From Triplophysa rosa (taxonomy: Eukaryota; Chordata; Actinopteri; Cypriniformes; Nemacheilidae), in the NCBI RefSeq assembly GCF_024868665.1, contig NC_079902.1, positions 15,407,154 to 15,471,153 on the forward strand: a DNA stretch of 64,000 nt. Reading direction: 5' to 3'. The notes under the pieces were generated by a model, which was given only the letters and a program-made list of their open reading frames with translations, made no database searches and had not been told where the DNA came from. Made by a program: the position numbers and the translations under genes. Positions 24,433 through 34,678 of this stretch are shown here, in pieces; the first letter of the stretch is position 1; every line of letters starts with the position of its first letter.

Positions 24433-24556
24433 TTAAAAGGATACTTCACCCAAAAATGTCTTCATTTACTCACCCGCAAGTTGTTCCAAACCTGTATAAA
24501 TGTCTTTATTATGATGAACAGAGAGAAATATTTTTTCTTGTTCTGTTGAGCAACTC
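24433..24556. mobile_element. TTAA MITE (Angel-like), truncated copy 4
   Basis: Left half only: TTAAAAGGATACTTCACCC then CTTCATTTACTCACCC and GTTGTTCCAAACCTGTATAA. The right inverted half is absent. Confidence 0.7.
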
Positions 24557-25771
24557 ACTTGTAAGTTGTAAAATCAACGTTTAATCAACACATCGGTTGC
24601 ACAATGCTTTCAAAATGCTTTCATCTCAGATCCAGTCATATAAAGAGATTAAACATGGCCTCGCATGTGTAGTGCAACGCAAGCCTAAAATTAGTGCTGT
24701 ACGATGTGTTCTGCTTTCAGATCCATATGCTGCTGTGAGTCGTCACTTTCAGAAAAGACACATTCACATATGCGGCAGAGGTGTCAAATATAAGAAGGGC
24801 GCGGCGCATGATTAATATAGTGTGAATTAGCGACGACAGTGACATCCGCACTAAGTTCTACTCGGTGTGTTTAATATTCTGTGGAGTGAATCACGTTTTT
24901 GAGCAAACCGAATCTGGAGGGGACTGTTTTAGATGTTGGAGGATAAATATTATATGTTTTTCTGTTTAGAATGCAGTGCACTGTTTTTAGATGAATGTTT
25001 AGCCAGGTTGCAACTATATGTCGACCAAGAGTTTTTTGTTTATTCCCCACATCTTGTAAGTTATGCAGTGATCAAACAAACCTTAGTTTTGGTGTCTCTC
25101 CTTACAAGCTCCTGCACTAACAAAGTTCCTCCTTGTTTGCCCACGGTGATGAAGTCAGAAACAAAACTGAGGAGCACTGAGGATGACATTAATTAAGTTT
25201 AATTGTTTCTCAGTCCTCCGCTTGTAAATGTGCCCACAGATGATTGCTGGAGCCATCAGTGACTGCATAGTATCGGCCGGAGGACACATTGGGCCTGGAG
25301 ACAGAAAGTGGGAGTTTGATTAGTTAGCGTGAGGCCAGAGGGACAGACGCAGGACTTCATTGTGCTCTTCTTTATGACAACTCTTCATTTTTATCATCTA
25401 AATGAATTAATCAGAGCTTGTCTGTCCTTACATGTTCAAAGCTTTTTAATATCTTATTTTGGTGTATTTGTCGTAAAGTGCTCTTGAGTGCAGCAGTGGG
25501 GAAATAAGAAGATAAATCGACACGTTTTGAAATGTTTTAATCATCCGCTCTGTGTTTGTGTTGAAGCTCTTGAAAATCCCAGGGCAGCTTTGCTTGTTTT
25601 TACATCAAAAGTGTATCTTTTGAGCGTTGGAAATGTAGTGTTTTACGCTTCCTAATTAGGCCTTTTCTCAGTTGCTTAGGGCTAAAAACATTTTATATTG
25701 CTAGTTTGATGTCTTCATTGCTTGTGACTTTGTTTTAGATCAAGTAGAGTATGTTTCCCAGGGACAGTGAT
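24557..25771. other. Unassigned; possible conserved non-coding block
   Basis: About 25180-25420 has mixed composition with TTAATTAAG, CACAGATGATTGC and ATGAATTAATCAG words reminiscent of homeodomain-bound enhancers. No gene is visible. Confidence 0.2.
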
Positions 25772-26370
25772 ATGTAAGGGATAATGTAATGTACAGGCAG
25801 CCGGTTGTTATCGCAGAAATAAGACCTGACAGTGTGATCAGGTGTTTATTAATTTAAATTTATTACACGGCTCATTTGAATGCTTGATTCTGATTGGCCA
25901 GTCGCGACATTCCAAGGGTTGTTATTTTCAATTATTACACAGCTCATTTGAATGCTTGATTTTGATTGGCCAGTCGCGTAACTAACACCCTGTAACTCGG
26001 ATGCTGCAAATCATTTTGAGAGGGGCAGTTTAATATTACACAAAAATGTATTATAAATATGTCTTTATACATATATAATAAATATGTCTTTATACATATA
26101 TGATATTATATTTACAAATGATTAAACCAATTTGCCTGTTCGTGACGTTTGAACGTCGTTTCTTACTTTCGAAACTAAACGGCTTTTCCTCGCGGAAGGT
26201 CTGCATTTGGTAAAAATGAGCTAATAAAATATTTAAAATTCACAGTTTTTTTCTCATGTGGCATGTAGCCGTGTAATAAGCAGCCGGCTGTTATCGCAAA
26301 ATAAGCCCCTTCACTGTCGGGGCTTATTTCTGCGATAACAACCTGGCTGCCTGTACATTATCCCTTACAT
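25772..26370. mobile_element. Inverted-repeat DNA element with an internal tandem duplication
   Basis: Left ATGTAAGGGATAATGTA, CAGGCAGCCGGTTGTTATCG and CAGAAATAAG mirror right CTTATTTCTG, CGATAACAACCTGGCTGCCTG and TACATTATCCCTTACAT. A second inner pair (CAGCCGGCTGTTATCGCAAA) lies beside the right arm. The centre holds a duplicated unit of about 72 bp (25861-25909 and 25933-25978: TATTACACRGCTCATTTGAA ... GGCCAGTCGCG). Target duplication not resolved. Confidence 0.7.
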
Positions 26371-26522
26371 AAATGTTACTTTTTTGTATTTGATTTAATC
26401 TTACATTCAGTTTTGTAGTTGAGACTAGCTCAGTCGGGTCAAAAAGAAATATTCAAGAATATGTTTGGTGTAAATTAAAAAAATTAACTTATTTTCACAG
26501 CAATTCGTAACTATTTTACAAA

Positions 26523-26640
26523 GTGGCTAATTTGTATGAATTCGAACGATATAATTCACACGTTTTATGATTTGCTTTCGCACGTTATGTTTAGGGGTAG
26601 GGTTAGGGGAGAGGCTTCAGTAAGGTATTTTTCTAATAAT
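26523..26640. repeat. Left part of a GGCTAATTYGTATGAATT-type MITE
   Basis: GTGGCTAATTTGTATGAATT and the nearby GGGGTAGGGTTAGGGG mirror the element at 34325-34492 (which has CCCCACCCCTAACCCTAA). The matching right terminus is not seen. Confidence 0.5.
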
Positions 26641-28437
26641 AGTTTTTGTACAATTAACATTGTACAGATTGATAAGAGTTGTGTTATAAATTCCTGTGAG
26701 ATCAGGCTGAAAAACTGCCACCCACCTCATAGTATATCAAATATAACGTATAAAGAGTACCTTTGCAAAAACAGATTAAAACTTAAACATAAAAAAAAAG
26801 GTTTTTATTGTGCATTCTAATTAATATGAATCAAACTGCAGTTGGGATGTTTTGATATTGTAATAATAACAAAAAAATACTAAGTAACTAACACAATAAA
26901 AACATGATCACAAAATAAAAAAATAAGATTTTGAATGTTTATAAAAAAAAGAGTTGTATCATTTAGCAAATAAACTCTTGTCTTGATACAGTATATTATG
27001 TATTTGCTTAGGCGTATGTTGGTTCTATAGGTTTTTTAGACCTAACCTTATGTAGACTGAGACTCTGACTCAAATGAGCTGGTCTTGACTACACTGCTTA
27101 CGTTCTTATTTAGTGCATGTTCAATTAGCTCTTTATCTCCAGATTTGCTTAATCAGCTATTGATACTCTCGCTATCATTCTTTAACCTCCTTTTTAATCC
27201 CATTATAAATTGTGAACTGCTACATCACTGGAGGATACTGGGATGTCCTTTATCATATTGCGGTTTTCAAGACTTTCTCAAATCTGCCCACTCTTTCTTT
27301 TCACAACAAGAGTCTTTAATTCCAGGGCAAACGAACACATGATACAGGATTACTGGAGACAAAGTCCCTTGGCACTCGTTCTCAATCTCATTACAGAGGA
27401 ATGGAGGAGAGTCTTTCTCCAGGGAGTCGAGGTGATGAGGTTCAGCAGAGAGAGAAAGAACTCTGACCCTTGATCTATACCTGTGACAGTATGATGAATA
27501 AGTCTACACTGCCTAAGCTCAATACTAATGGAACTCTAAACAATGGTTTCTTGCTATTTACACTCACATTTTCTATGCAACAATCTGTCAGTTACGTCAG
27601 TTTCAAACCAAAGTGTTGCTGGCAGGTAAATCGTTGAACTAATGAACTGTCTAGCAGTGCTGAAAAAAGACTGAGGTCACAAATTTCACAGAAAAACTAT
27701 TCCAGATATGCGCAAATTTCAGCACAACTCATTCTTATTAAGACTGTGAAGAGATTAAGTTAATAGGGATTGCTTTGATAAGTGTGAAACAGCCTTGATT
27801 TTATCAATATGTGTCTTTAGGAATCAACCCTCATATTTAAAGCTGTGGCATTTATATCAGTGTGCTCTGCTTGAGCGATTGCTCCATGATGCAGACAGTG
27901 CAGAGATGAATACTACCTCCGGATGACAACGGACTGGTGGTTATAAAAGAGTACAATAATTACATCCTCTCTGTCTTGCCTAGAATCATCTTCGGAGGTG
28001 TCGCTGGCCACGCTGAGGGAGGAGAGGAAATCAATAACTTGGCCCCGTGCTCTTCTTTTGGCTGTATTTAGAAACTCTGAGCGCAGGTAATAATTAGCAA
28101 GTCGATTGTGTCATTAATCAATGCCGGAGCCCCCAAAGGCTTAGACAGGTAGCAGCTCTCTCACGTGAGATAAGGGACACTTTATGTGCGTGTATGTGTA
28201 TACGTGGGTGAGAAAGTGACACTGTGGGGAATGCGAGTGTGTCAAGGGCCCACACAAGTTCTTTTACACACATCACGGCTGGTAAATACACCTGTTGGAG
28301 CATAAGGTGTCTTATGAGAGTGTGTTGGGTAATAATGGCATCTGCCTACATGGTGTGATTCATAAAGAGAAATAAACCCCGAAAGACACACCTCTGTGTT
28401 TGCTACAGAAGAGATGATATCAGGTGATCCCAAAAAG
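26641..28437. other. Unassigned; conserved-looking block at 27960-28135
   Basis: No gene is recognised. From 27979 (after TCTTGCCTAG) to 28086 one frame is fully open up to a donor-like CAG/GTAATA, and the following GTAATAATTAGCAAGTCGAT and CATTAATCAATG are homeodomain-type words. It could be an exon, a conserved regulatory element, or chance. Confidence 0.25.
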
Positions 28438-28499
28438 ACACATGAAATTCACGTGTGAAACATATGGGGATATGTTGTCCACATGTGAAATTCATGTGG
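28438..28499. repeat. Short palindromic repeat
   Basis: CACATGAAATTCACGTGTG is mirrored by CACATGTGAAATTCATGTG about 20 bases later, giving a hairpin of roughly 20-bp arms. Words of this kind are common in fish fold-back elements. Confidence 0.55.
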
Positions 28500-28508
28500 T
28501 TTTTCTAT

Positions 28509-28637
28509 AAGGGTATGCAGCCTGGGTGTGACCATTGCAACATTACGTGGACAGCCTTTGACTTCTTCCACGTTCCAGAGCAGGTAACAAAGCTGATTAA
28601 GGCATATTTTCAGGATCTCCAATTCTGAATTACCAAA
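28509..28637 (+). pseudogene. LINE reverse transcriptase, upstream fragment (split by Harbinger insertion)
   Basis: One open frame reads ... AFDFFHVPEQV ... KAYFQDLQF, then a TGA (28626-28628) and ITKQ, where the Harbinger-like element begins. The DFF.VP...YF.DLQ pattern is that of the reverse-transcriptase fingers/palm in fish non-LTR elements. The frame resumes directly after the insertion at 29371. Confidence 0.65.
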
Positions 28638-28640
28638 CAG

Positions 28641-29370
28641 GGGTGCGTTTCACAAAAGCATCGTTAGCCAACTATGGTCGCAAGTTCAGTCGTTCCAGCA
28701 TAGATCAACCATTTAAGTGTTTCCCAAAACTATCGTCCCAACGATCAATCGCAAGCAGCATCGCAAAGTTGCGTGGTTGGAACTACAGGTCTAGAGCTGT
28801 GGTTAGAAGCATCGTTCCTTATTATTATGACATGTAGACTTACATGCATCAAGCTTTTGATCAAAGCAAGCAAGCAACATGCAGTGCATTCCATATCTAT
28901 CACTCAAAATATATACAAATTTAATTGGACATCTTTTAGTTTGTCGGGGAAATAAAGCGCTGTTTTTTAAAAGTGCGCATGCACATGACCTGCATACGCT
29001 AGGACCCTGTGGAATCCCTGGGCGAAATGACGTAGGAGGACACTTATAAATTAATTAAATATCATGAAATAAAACAACAGATAACAAAAATAGGATAACA
29101 AGAGTAGTTCTTAAATGCAATGTATGTTATTTAGAGCAAAAATTTGACATAAATTTGATCTGAACGTATTTATTAGTAGACGTCATTACTCCACCACCTG
29201 TGTAGTGTCATCAACTAGATTGCTGAACCAACTTGGTTCAAACAATTGATCTCCGACAAAGTTACTACGGTTTTGGGAAACAGTCGTAACTACATCGTTA
29301 ATTTCCCCAATGATGCATCGCACTATGGAGGTTAACCAGCGAGTTATGTCGTTGTTCCGGAAACGCACCC
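28641..29370. mobile_element. Harbinger-like MITE inserted in the LINE
   Basis: The ends GGGTGCGTTTC and GAAACGCACCC are inverted and flanked by a CAG duplication (28638-28640, 29371-29373). CWG is the known 3-bp target of zebrafish Harbinger elements. The arms continue as long, diverged inverted repeats of about 190 bp (for example GCATCGTTAGCC at the left against the ATCGTTAATTTCCCCAATGA region at the right). No transposase. The 730-bp element sits exactly within a codon series of the reverse transcriptase. Confidence 0.8.
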
Positions 29371-30455
29371 CAGGATAGTACCACCGCGTGGCAACAGCTG
29401 GAGGTTGGCATAATGGCAGGTTGCACAATTTCACCACTGGCTTACACAATGGCAATAGAAACAATAATCCGGGCTCCAGGTTGCGCCTACCTCCAATCAG
29501 GGCATACGTGGATGATATGACAACCATCACAACAACCAAAGCATGTACAAAGCGGCTGCTGGATAAGCTCCAGGAGAACATTAGTTGGGCACAAATGGAG
29601 GTCAAACTCAGCAAATCCCGCAGCATTTCTATTGTCAAGGGCCAGCTTACCAATGACAGGTTCTGTATAAAGGGTGAGCCCATACCAAAGGTCACGGAAA
29701 AGCCCATCAAAAGCCTTGGGCGGTGGTACACCGCAAACCTTAAAGACGCCGAACAGGTGGAACAACTCAGGCAAGAGACAGCCAGTGGACTCAAGAAAAT
29801 CAATAATACAGCTCTTCCTGGGAAGCTGAAACTCTGGTGCTTCCTATTTGGCTTGTTGCCATGCCTGATGTGGCCAATTTCAATGTATGAGCTCACGGTG
29901 TCTCACGCCGATAACACAATCAAGTACTAAAGTGCTTGGCTGCAGCAGTGGAGACCAAGAGAGTGGCAGCAAATGCCATCCCCCAAAATGTCAAGGCTAA
30001 CTCCCTAAAAAGGCAACCCTTTATTTGCGAGAGGCCCTTAAACCCAAATTCAGGTCTGCTGAGTATAACCAGAGATTGGGAAATGCGAGTTGATTTAAAC
30101 CACAGACTTACTTTCCCCTTGGAAATCTCAGCGACCAACCTGTGGCCGGACATAGTTCTCTGGTCCAGATCCAGTAGGACAGTCCTCATAGTTGAGTTGA
30201 CTGTACCTTGGAAAGAGGCCATTAACAAAGCAATTGAAAGAAAGAATCTCTAGCATGCCAACTTGGCAGCAGAGTCTGAAGATAGGGGATGGACAGCGAA
30301 AGTGTTCCCGGTGGAAGTGGGCTGCAGGGTCTTTGTTTCCATTTCCACTACAAGGCTGCTTAAGAAAGTGGGGATCCGAGGACACTGAGAGAAGCAGCCA
30401 CTGGCTGTGGTTGAAACGGAAGGACACAATATGGGCTGCCAAGTGACCACGTAAT
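29371..30455 (+). pseudogene. LINE reverse transcriptase / endonuclease C-terminal part
   Basis: Right after the Harbinger copy the frame reads WQQLEVGI then AGCTISPLAYTMA. After a shift come IRAYVDDMTTIT (the YxDD catalytic box, about 29500), KLSKSRSISIVKGQL, KPIKSLGRWY and LPGKLKLWCFLFGLLP. Further on come SGLLSITRDWEMRVDL, NLWPDIVLWS, VLIVELTVPWKEA, and after another stop EDRGWTAKVFPVEVGCRGF. The PD...(11)...E-x-T arrangement looks like a PD-(D/E)XK nuclease, as in RLE-type LINEs (R2/NeSL/Hero group). At least three frame breaks and in-frame stops make it inactive. It is 5' truncated. Clade assignment is from memory. Confidence 0.75.
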
Positions 30456-30642
30456 AAAATGGTGTTGTGTATTGTACTGTAATGCCATACGGGACTGGGG
30501 GCACTGAGCTTTCTTTAACGGAGCCAGTGGGGCTATAATAGCCTTAGCCACGGGTTGGCATTTATGGTTGCGTTGATTTTTGGTAATGTGTTGTAATGGT
30601 ATACCATACGGCACCAGGGGCACTGAGCACGCATTAACGGTG
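30456..30642 (+). repeat. LINE 3' region with imperfect direct repeat
   Basis: CCATACGGGACTGGGGGCAC (about 30485) and CCATACGGCACCAGGGGCAC (about 30604), each followed by TGAGC and, a few bases on, TTAACGG, are imperfect direct repeats about 120 bases apart. Non-coding, between the LINE coding end and the SINE. Confidence 0.5.
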
Positions 30643-30858
30643 TGGGTAGTCGTGGCCTAATGGTTAGAGAGTCGTGACCAGAAAGTTGCCGGTTCGATTC
30701 TCAGAGCCGGTGGGAAATGACTGAGGTGCCTTTGAGCTGCAGTGATAGCTGCCCACTGCTTCTGGTGTATATGTGTTCAAGACTTGCAGTGCGTGAGTTC
30801 ACTACTCACCGGACGGGTAAAATGCAGGGGTCACCATAGCTGACAAATAGGTCACTCT
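30643..30858 (+). mobile_element. tRNA-derived SINE (HE1-like)
   Basis: The A box TGGCCTAATGGTTAGAGAG (from about 30653) and B box GGTTCGATTC (30691-30700) are at the right spacing for an internal Pol III promoter. The body runs through AAATGACTGAGGTGCC, GCTGCCCACTGCTTCTGG, GGGTAAAATGCAGGGGTCAC. It resembles teleost HE1-type SINEs from memory. It is not a tRNA gene: the acceptor stem cannot close and the sequence continues. Confidence 0.82.
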
Positions 30859-31140
30859 CAGAGGACAGGTCCAGTGGAGGATAATCAAGAACTGGCCAGT
30901 GGTGCAGAAAGAAGAAGCCAATGACTGGACACAGCATGGGCTGCCAGATGACCTTGTAACAATGCGACGCACACCCAGGTCTGATCAACATTTGAAGGGC
31001 CTCCCTTGGATGAGGGTGTCTTGTGATAAAAGGCCAAAACACCCAATGAGGCTGAGGTGCACAAGTGACGATGTGTCGAATTGATGGGAACCATACAAAG
31101 GGCATTATCAGCAGCACCTCACCAAAAGGCATATTTCACC
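30859..31140 (+). repeat. Second fragment of the same LINE 3' end
   Basis: GGACACAGCATGGGCTGCC and the following GATGACCTTGTAAC parallel GGACACAATATGGGCTGCC near 30422. The rest (AAACACCCAATGAGGCTGAG, GACGATGTGTCG) looks like the 3' UTR of that LINE type. It may be a tandem or partial duplicate split by the SINE. Confidence 0.45.
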
Positions 31141-31639
31141 CAGGATCATGGATGTGATGAAAGTGGGACACACAATTCATGAGATGTCTCTCTGATAATG
31201 GCAAGGAAAGGTAAGGTAAGTATGCTATGTATTTCTATAATCATTTATCCCCCAAACACAGAGGATGCCGACCCGACGAACCCAGTGAAACCTCAGACCT
31301 CCTTTCCTCCATTCATTTTCTTGACTGCTTCCTCCTGTCATGCATAAGGCGTGGGAAATGTCCTATTGGGCAATTCAACTGTGCTGAAATAGTGGGATTA
31401 TAACACCTAGTCCTATTAAGCGAACCTGAATAATGTTTTATAAAATATGCTACAAGAAAGTTAAGAGGATTACTGCAAAATACTGTTTTTGAATATAGGT
31501 ATTTTTCATAATTTTTAAAGGGAGGTGCTGCACGTTAACATACATTTTATATTAAGTACTCTCATCAAATACCTAGTGGTCCGCAATTAAAGTCCATTCC
31601 CTAATGCCACCATCTGATACATTTCTTTCTAACAATTCG

Positions 31640-31898
31640 CTAGTGGCACAAGATGGTGGCGGTGAGCTTTTGGGACGCCAGAGTCCAGTAATTTACAGTT
31701 GTATAACACTGTATGGGAAAAGGAGGATTTTTGGCCGGCAAATAAGGAAGAAAGTAATATATAAGCGATATGACAGATCCTCTTTATATTGCTGAGCACT
31801 TTGTTAAGCCTAAACAACTTGATGGCGTTAAATGACCGGAAATTAGTCTGCAGACTCTGGCGTCGCAAAAGCTCACCGGCGCCATCTTGTGCAACTAG
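31640..31898. mobile_element. Fold-back MITE with 45-bp inverted ends
   Basis: Left CTAGTGGCACAAGATGGTGG plus CGGTGAGCTTTTGGGACGCC mirrors right CGTCGCAAAAGCTCACCGGC plus GCCATCTTGTGCAACTAG. About 170 bp of unique centre. Superfamily not determined. Confidence 0.7.
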
Positions 31899-34123
31899 CC
31901 CATTACATCAAATAAATCAAGTCTTGTATATTAACAACTTCAGATGAACCCTAAAGGAATTACATGCTAAATTGTTCTGCGGGTAATGGAGTGGTAATGA
32001 CGACCCATTTCTCAGGGTTACAAAAGCACTGCGTGACTGAAGGCTCTCTGAAGATTCATTTAAAACTGCTGTCACCCCACAGCAATCAATGGTCATATTT
32101 CATTGTCTTCCATTTCAGTGATGTATGACCTTTACATGCTCATTCATGTGGAGTGTACCACAGTGAGGATATTAGTGTTTATATGAGTGACATGCTCACT
32201 TAGTCAACAGTTAGTTATTTAACCTGGGTGCATTAATAACTGCATGTGAGGACGCATTAGAAACTGGGAAAATGGTGCTGATTCTGGGGAGTAATGGATT
32301 TACAAATACAATATAGACGTTTAAAAACAACAACATAAGCGTTACTGCACATGCGCACATTCATGGACTGCCCTTAACTTCTAATACACATTCGCAAATA
32401 ATAGAGAGTGCCTGTAGATTATTTCTGATAAGCCAAAGAAACCGAGAAGAACCATTACTTGGCTAAACTTGGCATTCCAATATTTTGAGTTTAGAGTAGC
32501 TCAACCGCTAGATGTCAATGTAGTTGTACCATACGGTTTCTTTAAATGTGACAAAAACACGGAACCCATTCAACAAATTGTTTATTTAATAAAATTAACA
32601 TACAACAAAATTTAACAAATCGTTTATTTAAAACAATTATTTTACGATAAAATAATAAAATAAGATAATATTAGCACTAAGTCAGACCGATAAACAAACA
32701 CAGACCGGAAGTTAACCGATGAAACAGTACGGATAAGAGAAAATTTGAAAAATTAGAAAATGCAGATCACAGTGGTTTTTCTTTTTTTGTGCAACAGCAT
32801 TTTATTTGAATTAATTAATTGCTGTTATGTCCATTAATAATCCTTTATTGTGATGTTATTTTGACAACCTACTTTATAAATTAAACAAAAATGTACATGT
32901 TATTTAATTTAGTTAAATTGTATGTATATAAAATGTAATTTAATTAATTAAAATACCAACATAAATTAATAAAATAAAAGGTTCTTCACATTAAATCTTT
33001 TAGTGTACTGTAAATTGGTTCTTGACTTGACTTGACTACAAAATGTATAGTACAGTTGATGTCAGGTTTCTTCTGAAAATATGTTGTTTATTGTAACCTT
33101 ATCAATGCATTTTTAAAGATATCTGGCTTTGTATGACCTTGATAAACTGCATTGTGGTTTTTATGCTGCGAGTCAAATTTCTAACTACATGAGTTTAGTT
33201 GGATACCTGTGGCTAAAGTTAAAGATATTATTTTACACTTCAAGGCCCATTGTTCTGTTCACAGCTGGAGATTGTTGTTGAGAGACTGAGGGCTATTATT
33301 GGTATGTACTCTGTGAAAATGCTTTGAATTTGTATGTTCCCCCAGGTTGTGCCGCTGGCTGCTTCGTTCTGTTGCACTAGCTGTGCTCATGTTCTGTACA
33401 TCTGCGAAAAAAATAAAACTTGTGGTCAATCTCTCCTGTCGTTTCTGAGTAACGTAGATCTTTCTCTGATCAAAGTGTGAAGAAATAAGGAGGAGTGATT
33501 GCAAACATCATCGCTCGAAGCTTCATATGTGAACGTCAGCACTTCTCTGCCCTTAATGTTTGATCTGCTGTGGAAACTTGAAATGTTTCAAAGTTCTCGA
33601 TGTCTAAGCTTCTTCTGTTTTCTGGCAAGGTAGCAATTTAATCAAGCTAACTCACCATTTTGGTACCATCAAAGTAAGAGAGGGGTGTATAGTGACAGGA
33701 AAGAGAGACGATAAGAACGCATGAGCACATTAAGGCAAGAAAACATTGCAGGCGGTATGCTGTTGGGTATGCAGATCGACGACCCCCACTGCGTGCGTGT
33801 TTGTCTTCAAATAGCTGGAAGTGTCACATTTCAATCAAGCCCTAGTTAACCTCTGTGTTTTTCATTTTGAGTGGCTGATAAAAGATATAGATCTAGTTTA
33901 TTATTGTTTGAGCTGACGGCTCCCGTGTGCTTCATAAACGCAGTTGTTTCAAAACTCATTTGACAAGCTGTTGAAAGAGTTCATTAAGCTTCCCTGGCAG
34001 AGGTTTAACAAATGGCTTTCCATAACACTGCCCCCAGCAGACTGGCGAGCAATGGACAGATTATTTTTTCGCTGCGCTGCATCATTGAGACTTGAATGAG
34101 TGAAATTGTATGTACAAAGAAAC
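31899..34123. other. Unassigned, partly very AT-rich; one exon candidate
   Basis: 32560-33000 is extremely AT-rich. At 33265-33301 a 37-bp block lies between TTGTTCTGTTCACAG and GTATGT and is open in one frame (reading LEIVVERLRAIIG). The splice signals are good but the product is unrecognised. Confidence 0.2.
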
Positions 34124-34678
34124 AACCATGGAAAAAATTCAGAGACTACCCCAAAATTATTCTTTTTTTTAATTGCTGAAAGTTTAAACATGACAAACTA
34201 ATCAAAATAACAAAAAAGATTTAAACCACACAATACTAATGTTTTTACATGTATTTTAAGATCAGTTCAAAAATGAACATGGGGAATAATCCAACCTGAC
34301 GGGTATTCATAACATTTTTACCAGTTGGCTAATTCGTATGAATTTGTACATTGTGAATCGCACAAAAACATACGTTTACTAGGAAAAAAAGCAATCCTGA
34401 AGCCCCACCCCTAACCCTAAAGGTACTGGCGCAAAAGCAAATCGTACAAAAATGTACGAATGAGATCGTACGAATTCATACGAATTAGCCAATATTAGCT
34501 ACTTCATATAATACTTACTTTTTCGCCATGGGATTGTGTTGGAATAATCCAGATTTTTTCACATTGCATGCTGTTGGGTCATTCCTGATGTTTGTTTCTG
34601 TTGAAATTCCACACAGAGAATACAGAAATGACAATTAAATGCAGAACAGGAGTGCGCAATTAATTTTTTCACGGATGC
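34124..34678. mobile_element. Diverged mariner-like element with a nested MITE
   Basis: The left AACCATGGAAAAAATTCAGA resembles the 18.7-kb terminus, and the right AATTAATTTTTTCACGGATG is its approximate inverted partner. The interior is non-coding and is interrupted by the MITE at 34325-34492. Confidence 0.45.
34325..34492. mobile_element. MITE with TTGGCTAATTCGTATGAATT ends
   Basis: TTGGCTAATTCGTATGAATT at the left is exactly mirrored, with one exception, by AATTCATACGAATTAGCCAA at the right. The centre has CCCCACCCCTAACCCTAA, which is not telomeric but part of the family (see also 26.5 kb). Confidence 0.75.

Noticed and set aside
29186..29896. 236-codon ORF on the minus strand
   Set aside because: It crosses the boundary between the Harbinger-like element and the plus-strand LINE reverse transcriptase, so it is a shadow of two unrelated sequences.
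30643..30715. A tRNA gene
   Set aside because: The A and B boxes are present, but no closing acceptor stem, and the sequence continues as a SINE body.
34408..34424. Telomere-like CCCTAACCCTAA
   Set aside because: Only about two units, embedded in a MITE whose other fragment at 26.6 kb carries the complementary word.
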